This document shows positions 27,802 through 33,758 of a DNA stretch of 33,758 bases, piece by piece. Within the stretch, counting starts at the first letter, position 1. Each line of letters begins with the position of its first letter. The DNA lies in IMG/VR virus record IMGVR_UViG_3300045253_000076, positions 1 to 33,758 of that record; one strand, given 5' to 3'. Under the pieces are notes generated by a model. The model did not search any database. It was not told the origin of the DNA and saw nothing but the letters and a program-made list of their open reading frames with translations. The translations under genes and the position numbers were made by a program. The stretch comes from a virus.

Positions 27802-27953
27802 GAGAGCTACTAAAGAACATATGGGGTGGGGTAGTGCTCACGGTCATCATCATAGTAGTGTTTTGGGGGGGCATCGAGTTGCATACTCACCTGCAAATCA
27901 ATTGGGTCAGCCAGACCAACTACGATGGCACCCCCTCTAATTACGGCCCCTAA
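27798..27953 (+). CDS. single-pass membrane micro-protein, 51 aa (holin or spanin-like candidate)
   Basis: ATG 27798 overlaps the previous TGA. The short charged start (M-R-E-L-L-K-N-I-W) is followed by one strong transmembrane helix (V-V-L-T-V-I-I-I-V-V-F-W) and about 25 polar residues outside (T-H-L-Q-I-N-W-V-S-Q-T-N-Y). The last four bases overlap the end of a convergent gene. Partner of the 33-residue peptide. Confidence 0.65.
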   Translation: MRELLKNIWGGVVLTVIIIVVFWGGIELHTHLQINWVSQTNYDGTPSNYGP

Positions 27954-28201
27954 GATTTCTTGTGCATGAGCGTGTTGAAGTAGGCAGCCGGTTTACGGCC
28001 GTACTTGAATGAGAGTTCGACGGCCTTATCAATTTCGAACTCGGTGCGGGTACGTGCCACTAAGAGGTAAAACCCCTTACCTTGCGGGTCGTTGAACGTA
28101 GTCTCTAACCTAGAAGCAATCGATTCGATCGATCGATTGTTAACTTTGTTAACCTTTATCGATTCGAATCGATTAGGAGCGAAGTCTGTTTTTTCGAACA
28201 C
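27950..28201 (-). CDS. hypothetical protein, 83 aa, with a palindrome-dense coding region
   Basis: The GTG 28201 start has AAAGG eight bases upstream. It is one of only two convincing - strand genes within the late region. The N-terminal 30 residues are encoded by a 57-bp cluster of palindromes, giving an Asn/Arg/Ser/Ile-rich sequence (N-R-F-E-S-I-K-V-N-K-V-N-N-R-S). The C-terminal part is alpha/beta (F-Y-L-L-V-A-R-T-R-T-E-F-E-I-D-K-A-V-E-L) and looks like a folded domain. No family recognised. The protein may bind the palindromes within its own gene. Confidence 0.55.
   Translation of the reverse strand: MFEKTDFAPNRFESIKVNKVNNRSIESIASRLETTFNDPQGKGFYLLVARTRTEFEIDKAVELSFKYGRKPAAYFNTLMHKKS
28118..28174. 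repeat. 57-bp palindrome cluster (ATCGAT/GTTAAC blocks)
   Basis: A near-symmetric array: AATCGATTCGATCGATCGATT, then GTTAAC-TTT-GTTAAC, then ATCGATTCGAATCGAT (a perfect 16-bp palindrome). The left and right outer 10 bases are exact inverted copies (AATCGATTCG and CGAATCGATT), giving a large imperfect palindrome around the GTTAAC pair. It lies inside a coding region. Confidence 0.75.
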
Positions 28202-28221
28202 TGGGTTGACCTTTCTGGCAC

Positions 28222-28285
28222 AACCCCTATACTTGGATTAGGCATCGACGAACAAGCCTCCATCTAATCCGTGGGGGTTTTTCTA
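28222..28285 (+). terminator. large two-part hairpin with T-tract
   Basis: Outer stem AACCCC (28222-28227) with GGGGTT (28274-28279), inner stem GGATTAG (28235-28241) with CTAATCC (28264-28270), then TTTCT. It works in the + direction and may close the fibre and lysis transcript. TTGACC (28206-28211), 16 bases, TATACT (28228-28233) overlaps its 5' arm, so a very short RNA could also start here. Confidence 0.6.
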
Positions 28286-28374
28286 TTGCCAAAATTACTT
28301 TTTGTTAAGGTGTTCGCTCGCTAGCAGAGCTGGCTTCCGAAGTGCATCGACGAAAGTTATTAACATGCTAACGT

Positions 28375-28383
28375 TTATCCACA
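28375..28383 (+). promoter_or_regulatory. perfect DnaA-box sequence upstream of the internal-protein promoter
   Basis: TTATCCACA on the + strand, 19 bases before the TTGACA at 28403. Third copy of this motif near a promoter in the window. Confidence 0.4.
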
Positions 28384-28402
28384 TCTTATGCAAGGGCCTC
28401 TA

Positions 28403-28432
28403 TTGACAAACCTAAATTTGGGGTACTATTAG
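28403..28432 (+). promoter_or_regulatory. promoter for the internal virion protein genes
   Basis: TTGACA (28403-28408), 17 bases, CTATTA (28426-28431), or 18 bases and TATTAG. The leader of about 30 bases contains AAAGGGAAA ahead of ATG 28468. This starts a new transcript after the hairpin terminator upstream. Confidence 0.6.
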
Positions 28433-28467
28433 GGTAATCCGAAACAATACAAAAAAAGGGAAATAGA

Positions 28468-29568
28468 ATGGGTCCTCAGCCTACAGCTCCGTCCGGTAGC
28501 GTTTCCGGCGCTGGCGGGTACAGTTATGCCCCTAACGGCTCAGGTGGCGTTAATTACTTTAAGAGCGGTACCCCAGTTACTCGTGAGGTGTTCGCGGCCG
28601 GTACCGGCGCTAATGTCGGCGACTACGAGAAAATGGCGCTCCAGCAGTTTAACGCCAATACCCCGTCTATTCAGGGGTCGGCCGACCCCAGCGGCAGGGT
28701 CTTAGACGCTAGTACATCCACCGCAACCGCTGGCGGCGCTGGTGGTACACCCGCTTCTGGTTCCGGTGCTTACGGTCCCGCCGCGCTCTTAAACGACTTC
28801 AACATTCAAAAGCAAGGGGCACTCAATACAGCCGGGGCAGCCACGACCGCCGGGGGCTCACAACTCGGCTCCTCGATTCAAGACCTCATCGACAGTCTTA
28901 AGGGGGGGCAACGCAATATCGATGCTGAGTCGGTTAACAATGATCTAGCCAAAACCCAAGGCCACCAGAGCATCCTCGACATGGTAGGCAACGGCATTCG
29001 CTCCGGTGGGGTGATGCTAGCTAACAAGAACGCTGGCAACTCCAGCGCCGCTCAGGCTCTCGCCAATGCCTACGGGTTACTTGGCCGCCAGCAGGAGTCT
29101 AAAGTTGGCAACCAATTTGAGCAGGGCCAAAACAAGATTGCCGCCGACCAGTTCAACCAGGACCAGCAGGCCGCCCAGGGCTCCCGCCACATCCAGGAGA
29201 ACAAGACTGGCATTATCAACAACATCGTCTCCACCGCTCAGAACTCACTCACGATGCTCAACTCAGCTATGGCGGGGGCCAACCTCCCTGATCGCATCGA
29301 CATTCAAAAAGAGATCGACACGGTTAAAGCCAACGCTATGCAGCAGCTCCAGCAGTACGATTCCATGCTGTCTCAGGGCGTGGGTGGAGTCCAGGCAATG
29401 AATCCCAACGACGCCCAGGCTAAGGCTGCAAGCTTGGCCGCCGCCGGTACCGCTGCTCCCGATCAGTTCAACTACACGACGGATGCTCCACTCACCGAGC
29501 AGAACACGGGTCCGTTCGCTTCCGCTCTGCCTTTGTTTACTCTGGGTAACAAGAAGACAAACGCCTAG
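28468..29568 (+). CDS. probable internal virion protein, 366 aa
   Basis: AAAGGGAAA precedes ATG 28468. The N-terminal 110 residues are Gly/Ser/Ala-rich and disordered. The middle (about 110-320) is long helices rich in Gln/Asn/Ala (Q-G-A-L-N-T-A-G-A-A-T-T-A-G, F-N-Q-D-Q-Q-A-A-Q-G). There are no cysteines or transmembrane segments. This composition, followed by a giant protein, matches the internal core/ejection protein pairs of short-tailed phages. Not a clear family match. Confidence 0.6.
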   Translation: MGPQPTAPSGSVSGAGGYSYAPNGSGGVNYFKSGTPVTREVFAAGTGANVGDYEKMALQQFNANTPSIQGSADPSGRVLDASTSTATAGGAGGTPASGSGAYGPAALLNDFNIQKQGALNTAGAATTAGGSQLGSSIQDLIDSLKGGQRNIDAESVNNDLAKTQGHQSILDMVGNGIRSGGVMLANKNAGNSSAAQALANAYGLLGRQQESKVGNQFEQGQNKIAADQFNQDQQAAQGSRHIQENKTGIINNIVSTAQNSLTMLNSAMAGANLPDRIDIQKEIDTVKANAMQQLQQYDSMLSQGVGGVQAMNPNDAQAKAASLAAAGTAAPDQFNYTTDAPLTEQNTGPFASALPLFTLGNKKTNA

Positions 29569-29577
29569 GAGGGTCAA

Positions 29578-32500
29578 ATGGGCCTAAACCTCGGCTTTAT
29601 AGGTAAGAAACTCGACCAGTACGGCGGCGATATTGGCAACTTCTTTGGTGGAGTTGGCAATGCAGCGGCTCAGGACGTGGGCAATGCAGCTGGAGCTGTC
29701 TACAAGAACGTTATAAATCCCACTGCTCAAGCGGTTGGGAGCTGGGGGCAGAACAACGCCCCAGTACTGTCTCAGGCCTTCCACTTGGCTCAAGACACTA
29801 CCAACCCCATGACTGGCGTAACGGACCCGAGCCGGGCGGCCTTAGGGGTTGGTAAAATCGGCTACCAGAACTCGCCGATTGGACTCGCACAGCAGGCAGC
29901 GGGTGATACGGCCGCTTCTATTACGGGTAAACCTCAGGTTTCGTTCCTAGAGAATCACGCCCCAGTTCAAAACGCAGCCCCGGTCTTCGGCAACAAGCTC
30001 CTTGGCCAGGGCCTTGCCGCCGCCAGCATCCCCATGAACCTACTTGGGGCAGCGGGGGAATTTGGTGGTATGCATGGCTCCTCTGAGGCTCCAGCAGCGG
30101 GGCCAGTTACTGCCCCCATCAAACCTCCGGTTACCCTCAGATCGGCCTTAGCCGATCAATCCGGGTACATCGGCCAGCCCAGAGTAAATGGCAAGTTCGG
30201 GGAGGGACTTCAGACTTCGCCCGTGGTTAATGTCAATGACCCGCAATCCGTCTTTAACCGAGTGGTAGACATCAAGCAGGAACTTGGGGGGAACCCCTCT
30301 ACTGGTAGCCATGGCTTAGAGGCTGCCTACAAGGTGGAGAAACAACTAGCCGACAACCCCAGTCTCTCCAAGCATGAGCAGATGCAGCGTAACGCCGCCC
30401 TTGAGAACTCGCCTATGGTGGCGCATATGCGCGACCTTTACCAGCAACAGGCCGAGCTACAACCCCACTTTGACCGGCACTTCCCCTCTACCGGCAAGCC
30501 GACATTGGCTCAAAAGCTCACGGCTCCGCTCAAGAACCAGGGCGGGTTCCTGTCGCTCAGCCCTGACGAACAGGCTATGGGTAAGGCCCTCGGCATGACT
30601 GACAAGGAGACCATGGCGGCCAAGGCCGGAACTGCCAACGTTGAACCGACCGCCCCGCTCAAGGCCAAAGTGACTCACGCCCAGGAGGTGAAGGCCGCCG
30701 ACCAGACGGCTGTTCAAAACGAGATCAACCGCCGCGCCACGGGCGAGAACAATCCCATGAAGGTGAGTATCCCCAAGGTGGAGGCGGGCGACTACGCCAA
30801 GGCTCGCTCTAACGCCCAGCTCGCCTCCAACCCCATCGATGTTGCCGCTGGTCTAGCTCACGATGCCGTGAGACGCCTCAACCCCGAGGACAAGCCCAAC
30901 TTCTTCCGAGCGATCGAAGACCCCGCCCTGGTGGCTAAGGCCAAGGACCCCGCCAAGATGCAAGCCGCCATAGATGCCTGGAAGCAGCTCTCAGACCGAG
31001 GCCACGCCACTGACCGCGCCCTAGGCGGCTCAACCCCTTACCGGCAGACCTACGCCCTCCACGACTGGGACTTGAACCCCGAGCAGATAAGTTCTACGGG
31101 TGGGGTAGCTGACCCCAACACCTTCCAGGGGGTCAACGACATGGCCCGGATTCATCCCACCATCGCTCACGGTGAAGCGGCTGGGCTAAAACTCAAGGGC
31201 CGCAACCCCGAAGAAGCGGTCTTAGAGTACGGCAAGAGCGTAGCCGGGGCTTTGAAGCGACAGGCCCTCATCAAGGGCATTACCGAGGCCGACGCAGGAG
31301 CTGAGAAGACCAATCGTTCCTTCGACCTGCGTAACGGCAAGACCCTCCCCGTATCTGAACAGGGCCTAAAAGAACTCCGCTCGATGGAAACACCCCCGCA
31401 GATGGGTAAACCTCGTACGATCTATAAGACCAGTAACAAATTTCTAAAGCAGTCGCTCTTGAGCATTAGTCAATTCCACCCTCTCAACATCAGCGTGGCA
31501 AAGGCTGGCCCTTCACTAGCGGGAGCTGGGCATCCGATCATGGCCGCCAAGGGAGTCGCCAATACCTTCTTCGCTATCTCCAAGGACTACTCCACCAAAC
31601 TTCAAACCGCTGCTCTCAAGGATGGGACGGTCGAAGCCGGAGCCCGGATTGGTACGCCCATCAAGTTCGGCTCGGACTACGCCTCTGAGGGGAAGTTAAA
31701 CCTCGGCAAGAACGGTATCGGCGAGCGCACTATCTTTGAACAGCAGATGCCCGCCATGCATATCCAGATGGTTAAGGGCGTGATGGAAGATCTCAAGAAC
31801 AAGGGAATCTCTCTCGACAGTCCCGAGGCTAGGCAAGCCGGAACGCGTATCAACGAGATAATGGGCTTCGTTAACAGTGAGGTGAGAGGGCTTGACCCGA
31901 GGGTACAGCGCGGGTTATCGGATGTATTGCTGGCTCCGCAGTTCACGAGAGCCAAGTGGGCTACCCTTAAAGGCTCACTGACCGAGAAGGGTGTAGCCGG
32001 TAAGTATGCCCGTTCGGCTGTAGTGGGCAACACTGCCGCCCTACTCGGTGTTCAGATCGCACTAGGAGCGTTGTTCGGCCAGAAGCAGGACAACTGGCGG
32101 GACACTCTGATCCGGGCGCTAATACATCCTTCGGTCCCTACAGATTTATCTGACGGCAAGGGAGGTGTGCAGGAGTTCGGGCTCCCCCAAAGCTACATCT
32201 CAGAGGCCGCCGCCCTCGGTGTGAACCTGACTCGGGGAGAAGATGGCCGACTAGGCGCAGAGGTAAAGCCTGGCAACATTCCCGGCAACATCGCCGCTTA
32301 CGGGCGTAACCGCCTGGCAGTTCTGCCTTCGGACGCACTCAAGGTAGCCACCAACACCGACTACTCGAACAAACCGTTGTACAACCCTACATCTCCAACA
32401 AAGGACCAGGCTGAGCAGGTCGCCACTACACTTATTTCCGGCTCGCTTCCGATTGGCGCTCAGGGTTTGGCCCAAGCAGGGGTAGTTAAAAGCCATCTAC

Positions 32501-33702
32501 CTCAAGCTTCTCAGCAGATTCTCAATGCCAACAACTCGGGGTCGATGAACCCTATACTGAAGTCTGCCCTCGGAGCTGTAGGCTTATCCGCGCGGACAGA
32601 CAAGACGGTTGGCCCAGCTCTCGCCACTCAGCAGTACTTCGACGCTCGCAACCAGGCGGTATCCGGACTGAACGCTAACGACCAGGCGGCCTTCAACACT
32701 ATCCACCCGGCTTCTAAGAACCCCGTCACCGGTCAATACCAGGTCCAACCGACCGTCTGGGACACTCAAACCCGAGCGAGCGTCTATCTGTCTCACCCCA
32801 ACGTCCTCGCGGCGGATAACAAACTCAACCAGCAGCTCGCTAAGAACGGCCAACCCATTGACCCGTTCTTCCAGGCCTCCCCCCAGCAGCAACAAAAGTT
32901 CCTCACCTACTCGACCCTCAACCAGCAGGACCCGCAAAAGACCCAGATGGTAACGCAGAACCCGTGGATTACTGCCCTCCAGAACCAGCGCTCGAAGTTC
33001 TTTGCCTCGCTTCCGGCGGGCGATCCTAACAAGCCCAAAGATCCCGTGGCTTACCCAACGGCTCCCGCTCCGGTGGTGGCGTTGCAAAACCAATACTTCA
33101 AGTTGACCGACCCCACCCAAAAGGCGTTATTCATCAGGAGCAACCCCGCTCTCGCCGCCCAGTTCGCCGCCGAAGACAACTACAACCGCACCGTTCGGGG
33201 GGTAAAGAACCTTCCGCAGTACGACCAGTACCCCACGGCCTCACCTCAGGTTCAAGCCAACCTAGATGCCAAGAACTACAAAGACCCCGCTACGGCTCAA
33301 TACCTCCAGGACACCGCCCTCTACGGGCTAGAGAAGTCGGCCGGACAAGCCGCCTTCCAGGGCCAGGGCTTCGACCAGGCCGGGTTAAAGGACATCTACA
33401 ACGTCGGCAACTACGACATCTCCAAGCAGAAGATGACCGATGGCACGAACCAGTTTGCTCTCGCTGGAACACCCGGCTACGCCGCTGGAGCGACGGCTTA
33501 CGGGGCTAAGTCATCTGGGGGTAGTTCGGGTAAGGCCAGCGCTCGTTTCGCCAAAAGCACGATTAGCCGGGCCGGTAAGAATGTCGGCAAGGGTGGCCGT
33601 AAGGGGATTGGCAAGGTGTCATTCAAGAAAAGCGGCGGGGCCAAGGTCGCCCGAGGCGGTAGTGGCAAGCCTAAAGTTAGCCTGAAGTCCTCGCTGGTGT
33701 AA
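29578..33702 (+). CDS. giant internal/ejection-type virion protein, 1374 aa
   Basis: AGGAGG is five bases before ATG 29578. Ala/Gly/Gln/Asn-rich throughout. The N-terminal 60 residues have repeated G-x-V-G-N-A-A-x-x-V-G-N-A-A-G patterns. Middle helical segments include S-Q-F-H-P-L-N-I-S-V (about 640) and a hydrophobic stretch V-V-G-N-T-A-A-L-L-G-V-Q-I-A-L-G-A-L-F near 830. The last 70 residues are a strongly basic Gly/Lys/Ser tail (G-K-G-G-R-K-G-I-G-K, K-K-S-G-G-A-K) like a nucleic-acid-binding tail. It is probably packaged in the capsid and released with the DNA, as the large core proteins of T7- and N4-like phages are. No catalytic motif seen. Confidence 0.65.
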   Translation: MGLNLGFIGKKLDQYGGDIGNFFGGVGNAAAQDVGNAAGAVYKNVINPTAQAVGSWGQNNAPVLSQAFHLAQDTTNPMTGVTDPSRAALGVGKIGYQNSPIGLAQQAAGDTAASITGKPQVSFLENHAPVQNAAPVFGNKLLGQGLAAASIPMNLLGAAGEFGGMHGSSEAPAAGPVTAPIKPPVTLRSALADQSGYIGQPRVNGKFGEGLQTSPVVNVNDPQSVFNRVVDIKQELGGNPSTGSHGLEAAYKVEKQLADNPSLSKHEQMQRNAALENSPMVAHMRDLYQQQAELQPHFDRHFPSTGKPTLAQKLTAPLKNQGGFLSLSPDEQAMGKALGMTDKETMAAKAGTANVEPTAPLKAKVTHAQEVKAADQTAVQNEINRRATGENNPMKVSIPKVEAGDYAKARSNAQLASNPIDVAAGLAHDAVRRLNPEDKPNFFRAIEDPALVAKAKDPAKMQAAIDAWKQLSDRGHATDRALGGSTPYRQTYALHDWDLNPEQISSTGGVADPNTFQGVNDMARIHPTIAHGEAAGLKLKGRNPEEAVLEYGKSVAGALKRQALIKGITEADAGAEKTNRSFDLRNGKTLPVSEQGLKELRSMETPPQMGKPRTIYKTSNKFLKQSLLSISQFHPLNISVAKAGPSLAGAGHPIMAAKGVANTFFAISKDYSTKLQTAALKDGTVEAGARIGTPIKFGSDYASEGKLNLGKNGIGERTIFEQQMPAMHIQMVKGVMEDLKNKGISLDSPEARQAGTRINEIMGFVNSEVRGLDPRVQRGLSDVLLAPQFTRAKWATLKGSLTEKGVAGKYARSAVVGNTAALLGVQIALGALFGQKQDNWRDTLIRALIHPSVPTDLSDGKGGVQEFGLPQSYISEAAALGVNLTRGEDGRLGAEVKPGNIPGNIAAYGRNRLAVLPSDALKVATNTDYSNKPLYNPTSPTKDQAEQVATTLISGSLPIGAQGLAQAGVVKSHLPQASQQILNANNSGSMNPILKSALGAVGLSARTDKTVGPALATQQYFDARNQAVSGLNANDQAAFNTIHPASKNPVTGQYQVQPTVWDTQTRASVYLSHPNVLAADNKLNQQLAKNGQPIDPFFQASPQQQQKFLTYSTLNQQDPQKTQMVTQNPWITALQNQRSKFFASLPAGDPNKPKDPVAYPTAPAPVVALQNQYFKLTDPTQKALFIRSNPALAAQFAAEDNYNRTVRGVKNLPQYDQYPTASPQVQANLDAKNYKDPATAQYLQDTALYGLEKSAGQAAFQGQGFDQAGLKDIYNVGNYDISKQKMTDGTNQFALAGTPGYAAGATAYGAKSSGGSSGKASARFAKSTISRAGKNVGKGGRKGIGKVSFKKSGGAKVARGGSGKPKVSLKSSLV

Positions 33703-33726
33703 TATGAAGGAAATGGAAACACAAAC

Positions 33727-33758
33727 ATGACAACACCTACATTTGACAACGTGTTCCA
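33727..33758 (+). CDS. start of the next virion-module gene, cut by the window edge
   Basis: ATG 33727 opens a frame (M-T-T-P-T-F-D-N-V-F) that runs off the right end; GGAAA lies about eight bases upstream. A nine-codon frame at 33704-33730 in the same gap is probably not a gene. Identity unknown. Confidence 0.5.
   Translation, partial: MTTPTFDNVF

Noticed and set aside
28228-28285. Independent small RNA from TTGACC-N16-TATACT
   Set aside because: The predicted start falls inside the inner stem, so the transcript would lack one arm of the hairpin; kept as a terminator with a possible promoter only.
33498-33749. 83-aa - strand open frame at the right end
   Set aside because: Antisense to the basic tail of the 1374-aa protein; the Pro/Leu-rich translation is the mirror of Gly/Lys codons.
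1-33758. CRISPR array or toxin-antitoxin pair
   Set aside because: No regularly spaced repeats of 23-40 bp. Several tiny coupled gene pairs exist, but none shows a recognised toxin motif.

Overview
The window looks like a large part of a tailed-phage or phage-plasmid genome. About 14.4 kb of early and accessory genes sit on the left, and about 19 kb of virion genes sit on the right, nearly all on the + strand. Recognisable virion genes are small and large terminase, a 728-residue portal, an acidic scaffold-like protein, a major capsid protein, fibre-like proteins and a 1374-residue internal or ejection-type protein. No tape-measure or tail-tube gene is visible, so a short-tailed (podovirus-like) particle fits best. 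The genetic code is standard. The host is not certain. An Lsr2-type protein and a replication-relaxation protein point to Actinobacteria. A small cysteine-containing transglycosylase domain ending in two tryptophans resembles, from memory, proteins of Saccharibacteria, which live on Actinobacteria.

Left region. 1-1318 (+) holds short coupled hypothetical genes and a truncated gene copy. 1357-2959 (-) holds two small genes and a T4 Rnl2-like RNA ligase. 3247-4824 (+) is a VirD4/TraG-like ATPase. It converges on a - strand unit (4802-5492) in which a membrane-anchor frame seems joined to a lytic transglycosylase frame by a -1 frameshift at A AAA AAG. Lsr2 (5663-5977) converges on a 13-gene - strand operon (9975 to 6025) whose key member is a Rad52-type annealing protein; an inverted repeat at 5995-6027 separates them. 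An intact IS1595-like element with a passenger gene (10047-11581) carries an exact 8-bp target duplication. Next come about 950 bp without convincing genes but full of RNA hairpins and + strand terminators, a possible large structured RNA. A four-gene - strand operon (13676 to 12556) and the replication-relaxation gene (13743-14405, -) complete the region.

Right region (14665-33758, +). The order is TerS, a hypothetical gene, a 53-residue gene, TerL, portal, two small genes, scaffold, capsid, decoration-like protein, repeat-containing structural protein, two small genes, a GroES-like co-chaperonin, structural and fibre-like genes, two tiny membrane proteins (lysis candidates), a 366-residue internal-protein candidate and the 1374-residue protein. 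A reverse-strand HNH nuclease gene interrupts this series after the decoration gene. A strong promoter and a terminator-like hairpin lie antisense to its 3' end, predicting an RNA of about 84 nt.

Taken together, the virion genes, transfer-type genes (coupling-like ATPase, transglycosylase, replication-relaxation protein), nucleoid protein and annealing protein suggest a phage with plasmid or conjugative ancestry. Six genes too short for routine calling were found by reading (40, 43, 38, 53, 33 and 51 residues), as well as the end of one gene at the left edge and the start of one at the right edge.
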